From contig AP025069.1 in NCBI GenBank assembly GCA_036186865.1, forward strand, positions 23,541,382 to 23,605,381: a stretch of 64,000 bases of DNA, given 5' to 3'. Positions 41,608 through 52,593 of this stretch are shown here, piece by piece. The notes beneath the pieces were generated by a model. That model worked only from the letters and a program-made list of their open reading frames with translations, made no database searches and was not told the origin of the DNA. Within the stretch, counting starts at the first letter, position 1. Each line of letters starts with the position of its first letter. Position numbers and translations under genes: made by a program. Origin of the DNA: Eustoma russellianum (taxonomy: Eukaryota; Streptophyta; Magnoliopsida; Gentianales; Gentianaceae).

Positions 41608-42626
41608 ATGGGTAAGTTATTGTTCATTCTGTGGCTTGTTTGGATTACACTATTCTTGTTTAAGATACTTTTTAATGTTGATTTAACTTCTGTGGGATAT
41701 AATGCTGGAACGACACAATTGCTTGGTCTTGATGCATCTTCGCAACTGCGCATGGACGTGGGAGGCCACCACATGCATGAAGAACAAAATGGATTGTGCA
41801 TACTCTATGGCTCCTATATTTTATGCACCAAGTTTTCTTTCATAGGATTATGGGATGTTTTTATCACGTATAAACTTATATGATTTGTCTTGTGGTTGAC
41901 TGTGTATATGACAATTCCAATTGACTTGGCCGGAGTTGGACATATACTAGTTGCATTACATGTAGAGTAGGCTGGGGCAAGTTGCATAAATATGTACTCT
42001 TTTTCCTTCGTCTGAGTTTTATCCACAAGGGTGGTTTTCTCGGCAAGGTTTTGAGGAGACATATCGTATGCAACTTATATCTAAACCCCTTTGCATGTAA
42101 TTGGTTCCCTTCCGCCATGAGAGAAGGCTTTGGATATAAAATATATTCGTTTAAAACGTTTTTTTGAAGAGAAAGATTTTATTGGAATGCCTCACTTATG
42201 GCGGAGGAAAGTCATATTACAAAACGTCATCATACGCAAATAAATAATGTAAATAGCTAAGAAGGTCTAGTCTCCAATCGTATATGATATGCCGCATTAA
42301 AACCATGGCAAGTAAAACCACCCTTGTGGATAAAACCTTAGCGAAGGAAAAAGCGTACATATTTATACGATTGGGATACATATCCAATACAATTCTGGAA
42401 AAAGATAACTTTGGTGGAGCTTGTGATGAAGTCGTTGAGGCCTTGAGCGACGAGTCATGCGTGATATGGGAAAGATGTATGCCAAGCCATGTTGTTGAAA
42501 AACGCCCCTTGTTGATGCAAGACCAGGAACACCATTGCACCTCAATGCATTTAAGAAAAGCTTAGACGTAATCGTTATGTATGTAATGAGTGCCAAAGCA
42601 TAAAGTAGGAGATAGCACATACCCAG

Positions 42627-42657
42627 GTCGCCTTGATTCAATGCGAACCAAGGCGAC
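42627..42657 (-). promoter_or_regulatory. L1d 3' UTR hairpin 2
   Basis: GTCGCCTTG and CAAGGCGAC form a 9-bp stem, extendable inwards past one imperfect pair to 13. Confidence 0.78.
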
Positions 42658-42871
42658 ACCACAACAAGAAGCCTTTCTCCCACAGAAAATGATTTATGAG
42701 CCTTGCTTGTTCGTCTCCTCCAATGGACGCATGAATGTGGACAATGTGTAAATATCAATGCAGGCAAAAACATGAGGAAGTTGAGCAATATAAAGTTATG
42801 TGAGCCAGAGCAGAAAGATGTAGCATATGGGATCAATAAAATAATAAAGATAAGATAGAGATCGCACCAAT

Positions 42872-42902
42872 GTTGCCTGTGTTGTTTGAGAACATAGGCA
42901 AC
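42872..42902 (-). promoter_or_regulatory. L1d 3' UTR hairpin 1
   Basis: On the plus strand GTTGCCTGTGT (42872-42882) faces ACATAGGCAAC (42892-42902); one pair is imperfect and the spacer is 9 bases. Confidence 0.78.
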
Positions 42903-42939
42903 AATAATATGAGTTTGCCAACACATTGTGAGACTGTGA

Positions 42940-44110
42940 TCAGTGACAGAGAGCTGGCAGCTGCAAGTCCATGAGGATGGCACCTTTAACCTCGCAGGGG
43001 AGGCTTTGGAGGGTGCGGAACTTCCGAAGACCTATAGCCCTTTATCTGTGTCACGCTAGTAAATGAGATGCCATGTTAACCTCTCGCGGAGAATATTGAA
43101 TTGTAGCCTTGTTTAACATCAAAAAGTGAGCAGCTCTTGCAACCTCTGCCGCTAAAGATCCCGTGAGCGAATGAACAGTTGATAGCATAGTAATGATGGT
43201 GTTACAATCCGTTTCAACAATAAGTTGATCATGTTCCTGTGCATAAACAAGCACTGCAAAGGTCAATATTAGAATCTCTGGACGCAACGGACTGATGCGC
43301 AGTAAGGCAAAGCAGACAGCCGAGATCAATTGGCCCTGATCATTTCTTAAAATTGCACCTCCTGCCGCTTGATTTTTTCCAACAGTGGCATCAACATTTA
43401 GTTTCAGCTTCCCGGATGGGGGTAGTTTCCATCGTAGGACCCACACGCGTTTTTTGTGAAGAGGGGGAGAATATGCTAAGTTGACTAGATGAGGTATTGT
43501 TGTTGTGAAATTCTTACCGTTCATTGCCGAACATCAAATATACACCGAAGAGCAGACTCTCTCTTGCAGGCGGTGATAGTTGAAGTTTTCTTGGCCGAAG
43601 CGATGGATGTATATTCTTTCCATACAACCCATGCAACAATGGAAGGTACCACTGCCTTTAGTTGGCCAGCCATATATGTTGTGTTTGATTGACGCCACCA
43701 ACGTGTTAAATGTGATTTAATTGTGCGTGTACTTGGCAATGGTCCCAAGAAAATAATAGATATTTCTGTCCATAATAGTCGAATGTGCGGACATTGAAGA
43801 AATATAGATCTTGCATGTCCGAGTTTTGGCGGCAAAAGGCACATTGCGAAGGGAGTATCGTTTGCCAACAGCGCAAATGGTCAATCGGTGGCAAAGAGTT
43901 GGTCCAGAGTCTCAAGAGAAAGAGGCGCAGTGCGGGCTGTGACTGTGTCCACCAGATATAACGTGAAGCCGGGAAATAATCCTCTGATGCCGTGATGGTT
44001 GTATAGGCTGATTTTATGGAGAACTGTCCATTAACATCTGGCTGCCAATGTACAAAAGTTTGTGTGCGGGCAGTCTTTGTTTCCATAAAACTATTGATGC
44101 TACATAACAA
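42940..44110 (-). pseudogene. L1d ORF2 remnant: zinc segment and RNase H
   Basis: From 44110 the translation shows a block WQPDVNGQFSIKSAYTTI, then ILPSQCAFCRQNSDMQD and WWRQSNTTYMAGQLKAVVPS, matching L1e 62200-62640 across frame changes. RNase H follows at about 43060-43440 with LNVDATVGKNQAAGGAI (catalytic Asp), VETDCNTI and SPREVNMASHLLA. The AEL-type acidic residue of the second motif is altered (RPEILILTF). Stops appear at 43051 and beyond, and the equivalent of the ORF2 stop is near 42940. Confidence 0.82.
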
Positions 44111-44112
44111 TC

Positions 44113-44158
<46 letters not shown>

Positions 44159-44394
44159 GCACACTTTTCAAATTTTTATATACACTCATGCATAACAATC
44201 AATATAGAAATATATGATCCATTTTGCATATGAAATATAAGCTCAATTTCGAAAATAATATAGAAAGCACAAGAAGGTATATACCTCTACTCCGATTATA
44301 CTATGTCAACGGTTGCTTATGTTTTCTGTTAGAATATCTCACCTTCCTTCTTCCTCTTCATTTCTTCTTCTTTTCTTCTTCTCCCTCAATTTCT
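44111..44394. other. AT microsatellite and unassigned spacer
   Basis: An AT run (about 44123-44156) and then about 240 bases, pyrimidine-rich at the end, that I cannot assign. This is the target DNA on the left side of SIRE-A or the 5' end of L1d. Confidence 0.6.
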
Positions 44395-46578
44395 TGTAGG
44401 ACCTTCAAGACACCACTAGAAGGGGGGGTTGAATAGTGAGTGTGGAAAATTTAGTTTTTAAAATTGTTTTAATCCAAAAACCCAACTTCTGAAAACAGTT
44501 TCTGTTTTCAGGACCAATTTTGCGACGTTTGAAAAACTAGGTTAAAGGTCTTCAAAAATTCTGAAATTTGGAGAGATCTTAGTCTCAGATGTTCTGAGTA
44601 TCTCCTAAAAATCTCAGATCAAAATTCAATCTTTAACCCTTTTAAAAATTGTTGGTGGTCACATTGCACAAATCTGCCAGAAACGTGTCTGATTTAAAAA
44701 ATTTATTCCGATTAAACCGTAGCTCCAATTGGTCTGAAAATTTAATGACAAACCCCTTTCTATATTTGTTTACTTGGGTTGAAACACTTTTGAAAAATTC
44801 CTTTGGGAAATAAGTCAAATATGTTCAAAGTCTCAACCTTTGCAAGTCTGAAAATCAGACTGCACTAGTCTCAGAACTATTGACGTTTGAATGACTTATA
44901 CTTGTCTAAATGAGTTGAAACTTACGCCAAATGAAACTCAAAATATGTGGCTATGTTTCTGGAAATTTTTGTGTTTTTTGAAATTCGTTTGATATTTTTA
45001 AGATCGTAATGAAAATGATGCACTGTGCTGGAAACTGAAAGTAAAGTGCTGAAAAGTAGAGAACACAAGGAATTTTGTACTGGTTCAGTTAAATCAACAT
45101 ACTCCAGTCTTCGAGGACACCTTGCTCGGTTATGACTAAACAAATAACACCTTACCACACAGGGTTGATGGATTTATACACCAACTCCAACCTGTTACGA
45201 ACATTACAAGCAATCACAATGATCACGAACACCACAACCGAGCGGATGAAGGTTTGATCACACCTTGATCAACCTTTTACAACAATATAGAATGTATGGT
45301 GGTTTATATGAAGCCTATACAATATGTATGAATATGAATACAATAGGTTTTGAGATAGAAGAAGAAAGAAAGGTAGAAGAAGAAGATGTAGAACACGTTT
45401 TTCACTCTTGGATTTGTAAGACTTGTCTTGTATTTGATTTGCTCTTCTTCTCCTCCTTTTATAAACGGCTGCCCCCTTCTAGGGCTTTTCTTCCCTTGGA
45501 AATTCTCTTTTAAGTCCTTGGAAGAATACCTTGTATAATTGTGACATCAACTTGCTTACTTGGCAACACTTCATTGGATGATCATCTTGACCTTGCTTAC
45601 TTGGCACTCATTGATTGGATGAGGTGTGTCATCATTTGATGACTATATAAATCTGAACATTACACTTCAAACATGTGCCAAATTAGTGTTTAAAATGTTT
45701 CCAAAAGTCACATAATCAATCCCATAAAATTTGCAAGGCAAATAATCCTTCATTTACCTCAAATATTCGGCCAACACATTCAACACATGCTGAAATTTTC
45801 AGCATGTGCACTATCCAAGACATATTCAAAATATTTCCATTTTATCATTCAATCAATCAATTTAAATTAAAGAGGCAAATATATTAATATTAAGTTGAAG
45901 AAATCGGCCAACCTTATTTACACATGCTGAATTTTCAGCATGTGTCACATATGTGACATAGTTTAAAACATTACCTTGTGTAGCTCCCTCTTTTATGTCA
46001 CCAACCTTGTATTCTTCATTCATGGCCAATCAAGATGCCAACTAAGCTCCACATATGCTCCATCAAGTCTGAGCTAGGCGTGTGACTAGGCTTGAACATG
46101 TGCTGAATTTTGTTTTTGCAAACTTGATAAAATAGTGCACAATAATTACACACATATGGTATATTCCAATCAGACCTAAATTGATTTTTCTAGAACACTT
46201 TAGAATGTATTGAATATGTAAAAAGTGTCTAGAAACATGTTATATGTCATGCCAAAAACGTTCCATGTGTCGTGTTCGTAGATAACCGAATTTTCGACTT
46301 TTGTCGATTACGCGATTTTTCTCCGATTAAATTCCAACTTTTTGCACATGTTATATATATTATCTCACACATAATATACACAGAATGACTTGCATATTCA
46401 GCTCTAAAGGCTGAGTAAAGTGGCGCCCCATGTGACAAAAATGTTGAATTTGAAATCTCCACAAATTGGCCTTAATTGGGGGTGTTTTTGTGTGTGTCAA
46501 CATGGAATGATTTTATGGCTGAATATACCATGTAAGACACGAAAGTTTTGGCCATTTTTGAAGTGTAGCGGCTGGCCA

Positions 46579-46586
46579 TCTATATA
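46579..46586 (-). promoter_or_regulatory. SIRE-A 3' LTR TATA box
   Basis: TATATAGA on the minus strand. The same site occurs at 54779-54786 in the 5' LTR, where it would drive the element. Confidence 0.7.
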
Positions 46587-46690
46587 TGGCAAGTACGTGA
46601 CACGTTGGCGAAGTTTCGGTTGTCACCCGATATGACAATTTTTAGTTTACAACCTTGTAGTGTGTCGTAATAATTTTGTCATCTCCATGA

Positions 46691-46710
46691 CTTATATCAT
46701 ATGATATAAG
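46691..46710. repeat. Perfect 20-bp palindrome in SIRE-A LTR
   Basis: CTTATATCATATGATATAAG, about 105 bases upstream of the TATA box. LTR A (13999-14018) has it with a mismatch, and in the SIRE-A 5' LTR the G4 element inserted inside it. Confidence 0.85.
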
Positions 46711-47211
46711 ACCTGAATATACTCATAAATTTGAGTTACGCATAGTGGTGTGACGTTAACGTACGTTCGTAAAATATACAACGTGTCGGTAGTATGTTTG
46801 AATATATGTGTATAGTGCCTTTTAAAAAAAATCTGAATATATATATATATAAAAACGTGTAATAAGAGTTGGAGAAGACTTTCCATTCTTCAATTTGTTG
46901 CCTTTGTATCTTTTCCAAATATATCTTCATTTAATGAACTACTTAGTTCATTTAACTAAGTTATTCACTTAATGAACTAGTTTAGTTCATTAATGGTGGC
47001 ACCTGAAAATAGTTCAAACACAACAAATGTTTGCCATTTGATGTAAGCTTTAAAGCTTCATGGCTTGTTAGTATGCAACATTATATATAAACTATATAAG
47101 GCAGGCTTCATGCAAAAACATGTCATGCCATAAAACATGTCATGCATTTCTTTAATACACGTTATTTAAATCATGCATTTTGTGAATTACTCAAACCCTG
47201 TTTTCTCAACG

Positions 47212-47425
47212 ATCTCCCCATTTTGATGATTTACAAAATAACCTAAGTTCATGATTTAAACTTTGTCGCTCCCACTCCAATCGTGCACAAATTCAAATTT
47301 TGAATTTTAAATTTTGAATTCTCTCCTCGTTGATTTGTGCAATCAATCTCTCTCTCCCCTGCAATCAATCTCTCTTTCTCTCTCTCTTAAATCATGCATT
47401 CTCTCCCCCTTTATTTTGGAAAGAC
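47212..47425 (-). promoter_or_regulatory. SIRE-A polypurine tracts
   Basis: Several pyrimidine runs on the plus strand (GATCTCCCCA, CGCTCCCACTCC, CTCTCCTCG, CTCTCTCCCCTG, ATTCTCTCCCCCTTT) are polypurine tracts on the minus strand, in the same order as in the array. Confidence 0.8.
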
Positions 47426-47464
47426 AATCAAAATTGCATGTAAGTATAGAAAGAAATATCAAAT

Positions 47465-49635
47465 CTAATCAGCAGAAATCATGCCTAATTTAGAACTGAG
47501 ATTTTCATACGTAGCTTGATTTAGTGCCTTAGTGAAGATGTCGGCTACTTGTGCCTCAGTGCGTACATGATCTATGATAATGTCACCATTATTTACGTGA
47601 TCATGAAGGAAATGATATCGTACTTCTATATGCCTGGCCTTAGAGTGTAGCACGGGGTTTTTAGACAAGTTTATGACACTCATACTATCACAATAGATAA
47701 GAATACGATTTACCGTGATACCGAAATCAGAGTGTTGTTGTTTTAACCATAATAATTGTGTGCAACAAAGACTAAGTGTCATATATTCAGCTTCGGTAGT
47801 GGATAAGGCTACACTTGCTTGCTTTTTAGAAAACCATGATATTAGTGAATTTCCTATAAATTGACAAGTGTCGCTTGTGCTTTTTCTATCTATTTTACAT
47901 CCATCATAATCCGCGTTGGTATAAGCATGCAAGTTAAATTCACAATCTTTATCATACCAAATGCCTAAAGTGGGTGTGTACTTAATATAGCGAAATATTC
48001 TTTTCACAGCATTATAATGAGATACTTTAGGTTGACTTTGAAAACGTGCACATATACACACACTAAACATGATATCAGGTCTACTCGCAGTAAGATATAG
48101 CAAAGAACCAATCATAGACCTATACAAAGCATTATCAAAATCTTTTCCATGTTCATGTTTGTCTAGTTTAGTGGTGACACTCATAGGGGTGGGGGACGGT
48201 TTTAGGTTCTCAAAATTGAACTTTTTAATCATGTCATTTACATATTTAACTTGGCTTATATGTATACCTTTACTCGTTTGTTTAATTTTCAAGCCAAGAA
48301 AGTAATTCAATTCACCAACCATAGACATTTCAAATTTGGATTTCATGCAAGTTTCAAAATCTTCAACAAGTTTATGAGATGTAGATCAAAAAATGATGTC
48401 ATCATCATAAATTTGAATGATAAGTAAATCCGATTTATAATGTTTCAAGAATAGGGTGCTATCTATCGTGCCTCTTTTAAAAACATTTTCTAAAAGAAAA
48501 GTAGCAAAACGATCATACCACGCCCTAGGTCCTTGCTTTAAACCGTATAGTGTCTTCTTTAATTTGTACACGTGATCTGGGTATTTCAAATCTTCAAAAC
48601 TGGGTGGTTGTTTCATGTATACTTCTTCTTGTATAAAGCAATTTAAAAATGCACTTTTCACGTCCATTTGATAAAGTTTAAAACCTTTCATGCAAGCAAT
48701 AGCAAGTAAAAGTCGTATGGCTTCTAAACGTGCTACGGGTGCAAATGTTTCGTCATAGTCTATTCCTTCTTCTTGATTATATCCTTGTGCTACAAGTCTA
48801 GCCTTGTTTCTAACAACTTTTTCTTCTTCATTCATTTTATTTCTAAACACCCACTTTGTGCCTATTATAGTCTTATCTTGTGGTCGTACCACTAAATCCC
48901 ATATATCATTTCTTACGAATTGATTAAGTTCATCATGCATAGCATCAATCCAAGAAGAATCACTTAAAGCATCAAACACATTTTTAGGTTCAATTTCGGA
49001 TATCATAGCATGAAATTGGTTTATTTCATCCGGATTTATTCTTCTACATGGTCGCACACCGTGAGTAATGTCGCCTATAATGAGATCGTGTGAGTGATCC
49101 CTATGCCATCTTGGTTGATTATTCTCTACGTTCTCATGCATTTCTAAGTGATCATGCATTTCCAGTGTGTTTATTTCATCATGCGTGCCATCATCATCAT
49201 CTAACACGGGTTTTAATTCAAAATAATCGTCATATTCTTTATCTTTTTCAACCTCACCAAATTCATCAAACTTCACTTGAATTGATTCTAAAATTTGTCT
49301 AGTGATGGGATCATAACATCTATATGCTTTTGAATTCACAGAATATCCAACAAAAATGCATTCAATTGATTTAGATTCAAACTTGTCTAAATTATCTTTT
49401 GTATTTAAAACAAAGCATTTGCAACCAAACATACGAAAGTAATCAATTTTAGGCATGCGATTATTTACAATCTCATAAGGCATTTTATTTATCTTCTTTC
49501 TAATTGACAAACGATTAACTATATACCATGCACAATTTACGGCTACGCCCACAAAAATCTAGGCAATTTTGTTTTCACACAACATGGTTCTAGCGATTTC
49601 TTGTAGTGTCCTATTCTTTCTTTCTACTACTCCAT
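47465..49635 (-). pseudogene. pol: SIRE-A integrase tail, reverse transcriptase and RNase H
   Basis: One frame with a TAG near 49560 and a TGA at 48386-48388. The first part is the integrase C-terminal region (MPYEIVNNRMPKIDYFRMFG, FVGYSVNSKAYRCYDP). RT follows: GTKWVFRNKMNEEEKVVRNK, LVAQGYNQEEGIDYDETFAP, MDVKSAFLN. The catalytic YVDD is YDDD, and the stop comes four codons later. After the stop come MSMVGELNYFLGLKIKQ and the copia RNase H with TEAEYM, YCDSMSVINLSKNP and HIEVRYHFLHDH, then VADIFTKALNQ near the end. RT and RNase H would convert element RNA to DNA; neither would be made intact here. Confidence 0.92.
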
Positions 49636-50550
49636 TTAGTTGTAGAGTTCTAGCTGGAGAAAACTCGTGTTTGATTCTTTTTCTTTGCAAAATGCAAGCA
49701 TGTCCTTGTTTTTAAATTCACCGCCTCTATCGCTTCTAATCTTTTTCATATTTAAACCATATTCATTTTCAAGTTTTTTTATTAGTTTCGCAATCTCAAT
49801 GGCACTATCATCTTTATTTGCAAGAAATAAAGTCCAAGTATAGCGAGAAAAATCATCAACGATAACGCATGCATAATAACGTCCACCGAGACTCTTAGTG
49901 CGACTAGGACCAAACAAGTCAATGTGTAATAACTCTAAAACTTTAGACGTGCTAATTGCATTCTTAGGTTTAAGTGACTCATGTGTTTGTTTGCCTTTGA
50001 TACAAGATTCACACAACCGAAAGTTGTCTAAATCAAGTTTAGGAAATCCTCGTATTAGGTTCTTTCGTTGAAGTTTTTCAAGTGTAGAAATGCCAATGTT
50101 TCCTAAACGTCTATGCCACAAATTAACGTTAGGTTCATTTGATATGAAACACGTAATCTTAGCGTCTAACATGTCATCCATGGAAAGTGTAAAAATATTT
50201 CCTTCCCTTTTTCCTTTTAAAATTGTTTCTCCATTTTTATTAATTATGTTGCAATATGGATGAGTAAAACACACATCAAAGCCGTTGTCAATAAACTGTG
50301 AGATGCTTAGAAGATTATAGGATAGATTACTTACCAAGAAGATGTTGGAGATTTGAAGAGTGCTTGGGCTTCCGATTGTACATTTTCCGATGATTCTTCC
50401 TTCATTGTTGTCTCCAAAGGTCACAGATCCGCCTTTCGTGACCTTCTTCAACTTTGAAAACAAGCTCGGGTCACCCGTCATGTGTCTCGAGCAACCACTG
50501 TCAAAGAACCACTTGATAGATGTGTCTTTTGATGTATGGGTTCCCTGCAA
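49636..50550 (-). pseudogene. pol: SIRE-A protease and integrase
   Basis: Open for 304 codons. It starts with the aspartic protease (WFFDSGCSRHMTGD, about residues 13-26). The GAG-pre-integrase zinc region LWHRRLGNIGISTLEKL has asparagine where the second zinc histidine is expected; the cysteine pair LCESCIKGKQ is intact. The integrase core has Asp in LLHIDLFGPS, a second acidic site in VDDFSRYTW, and Glu in SDRGGEFKN. The frame shifts after FCKEKE, just before the region that continues at 49635. Integrase would insert the DNA copy; the zinc change and frameshift argue against function. It is in the same frame as gag. Confidence 0.9.
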
Positions 50551-50601
50551 TGTACAACAATGATTTAGGTACCCTTTTAATTTTGAGTCCTTATGAGTTA
50601 G

Positions 50602-52536
50602 TTATTCACCTCTTAGTAAAAGTACCTTTCGGTACCCATACTTGGGTGATCCTTCTCGGTCTAGTAAATTGTAAGAATGTAGATGAAGAAGCAATGTAGT
50701 AGACATGGGGTGAGAAAACGTTAGGCCTTTGGCCGAGAATCCCCTTATGCTCATCATATGGTGTGCGTTTTTGATATGTTCTAGTGTTACTGTGCATAGT
50801 GCGTGATCTAGATGTATGGAATGAATGTCGTGTATCACTGGTTCCTTCTCATATCTGTACGACACATAATTATATTTTGTATGATATGAAGAAGAGGCCT
50901 GACGAGATGAAGGGAGAGGAGGTCTTTGCGTCATCTTAGACGCCATATTTGCCTTAGGTGTGTCTACATTCTTAGACAAAACTAATTTGGTTGGTTTAAT
51001 TGATGCTTCATTTGTCTCAATGTATCCTAATCCGGTTTTATCACTATCATGTTTTTGTGATAGAATAATGCGATCTAGCATGTTAGATCCTGTGTCAAAT
51101 TATTTCATCATTTTCTCTAAATCCGTATTCCTTGATTTCAAATTTGAAATCTCGGATTTCATTTCATTATTATGTGTGGTTAATGATGAGATCTCTGATT
51201 TTAATGCATTGATGATGTATGACGACTCTTCTTTTGACTCATTTAATTGAGAAACAAGATTCGTGTTGGAAGGTTCTAACAACTTCTTGTCTTCAATTAA
51301 TCGCTTCTTTTCTTTTGCGAGAGTCTTAGTGAATTTGTGCAATTCTAAATACTGACTGAAAAGATCATCATATGAAGGTTCAGAATCAGAATTAGAATCA
51401 GAAGATACCTCGTTTGATGCTTTGGATACAAAGCATACTTGTGTTGTCTCCTCTTCTGTATCAGCCTAAGAGTCAGATGTGTCACTCCAAGTGGAGGCCT
51501 TGAGAGCTCTTCTCCTTTGTTTAGGTTATGAGAGAAGTCTATTTTTGGTCTGATCCTTGTCAAGGTATTTGTTTGTTTGTTTGTCCTTGTTAGGGCAGTC
51601 ATAAGGTAAATGTCCAAGTTTTCCGCATTCGTAGCATCTTACGTCCTTGTCATTTGTTTTATTTTTATTTCTTTTAGTGAAAGTAGCCTTAGGTTTGTTT
51701 TTAAATCACTTTCTCATGAATTTTCTCAAACCTTTAGCCAATAGTATTAAGTCATCATTGTCTGATTCGGAATCACTATCGTCTACGTGATCGGAAGAAG
51801 TAGAGACGTATTCATTTGATTTAAAAGCAATAGTCTTACCTTGTTTCGACGTTGATTCCGATTTCCTTATAGTGAGTTTGTTTTCATATACCTTTAGTGA
51901 TCCAATTAGTTCCTCCATTTTTATTGATTTGGTTTCTTTACTTTCCTCTATAGCCGTCACTTTAGGGTCCCATTCGGATGAAAGGCTTCGTAGTACCTTT
52001 TGGACCTTTTTTTGCATAGAGAAAGCTTTGCCAAGAGACTCAAAAGAATTATAAATATTAGTCAAGTGTAGATCCATATCAACGATAGACTCATTTGGCA
52101 ATAATTTAAAGGACTTAAGTGTGGACATAAGCATATTAATCTTGGACTCCTTTACTTGGCTAGTCCCTTCGTGTTTTATCTCAAGAATTCTCCATATTTC
52201 TTGAGCACTAGAGCAATTAGACAAATAGCTAGATTTACTTTTACTTAGCCAGTTTAAAAGTAATTGCATGGTTCTAGCATTCATGCTTAGTCTCTTTTTG
52301 TCATCACTAGTATATTCTTGTTTTGGCTTAACAATCTCTAGTGTGACACCATCTACAGTAGATAATTTTGAAGGAACAAATGGACCGTCTTCTGTGATGG
52401 ACCATAGATCAATATCAATAGCCATAAGAAAAAGTTTCATTTTTAACTTCCATTTAATAAAGGACTCACCATCAAAAAGAGGAGGCCTTTGACTAGACAT
52501 ACCTTCTTGCTCGGTTTTGAAGCTAGTGGTTGCCAT
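50602..52536 (-). pseudogene. gag: SIRE-A Gag
   Basis: The start MATTSFKTEQEG (52536) lies 45 bases after the primer site. The capsid domain is open to 51706, where a TGA interrupts (serine in internal 1). In the same frame the zinc knuckle CYECGKLGHLPYDC (about 51640-51600), a TAA, then a TAG at 51466-51468 shared with internal 1, an acidic block, a coiled coil (51342-51100, KTLAKEKKRLIEDKKLL and later LKSRNTDLEKMMK), and a basic end are found. A frameshift near 50800 moves the ending RPRRITQVWVPKGTFTKR to another frame. Gag packages element RNA. The full order capsid, knuckle, coiled coil, basic tail shows what each array member has lost. Confidence 0.9.
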
Positions 52537-52581
52537 CTCACTTAGATCAGTGAATCTTCTTGTTGTGAGTGAGCCTGCTCT

Positions 52582-52592
52582 CTGTTACCACT
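52582..52592 (-). promoter_or_regulatory. SIRE-A primer binding site
   Basis: The minus strand reads TGGTAACAGAG, one base different from TGGTATCAGAG of the array, two bases from the LTR end. Confidence 0.8.
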
Positions 52593-52593
52593 T

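Larger units (their letters stand above)
38850..42160 (+). mobile_element. LINE L1c, 5' truncated and decayed
   Basis: A plus-strand LINE related to L1a. Sequence begins inside the endonuclease region, includes part of the RT, the zinc-binding segment and RNase H, two 3' UTR hairpins (41366-41396 and 41577-41607), and the conserved 3' end near 41990-42160. It adjoins the tail of L1d. Target duplications were not recognised. Confidence 0.85.
42161..44110 (-). mobile_element. LINE L1d, 5' truncated and decayed
   Basis: A minus-strand LINE whose A-tail (poly-T at about 42158-42166) touches the end of L1c, so the two lie tail to tail. It contains the RT-associated zinc segment, RNase H, two 3' UTR hairpins and the conserved 3' end (about 42170-42370). 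The upstream two thirds are missing. The 5' border near 44110 is followed by an AT microsatellite. Confidence 0.85.
44395..47211 (-). repeat. SIRE-A 3' LTR
   Basis: 2817 bases, TGTAGG at 44395 (the CCTACA end on the minus strand) to CTCAAC at about 47206, just short of the polypurine tract. It contains the TATA box TATATAGA (minus, 46579-46586), a perfect 20-bp palindrome (46691-46710), the TTAATGAACTA double hairpin (46969-46993) and two CACATGCTGAA palindromes (45784-45808 and about 45921-45947). Confidence 0.9.

Noticed and set aside
42363..42983. 206-codon minus-strand frame after the L1d RNase H
   Set aside because: It is in the L1d 3' UTR, not in the frame that persists through the conserved LINE 3' block in the other copies, and spans the two hairpins.
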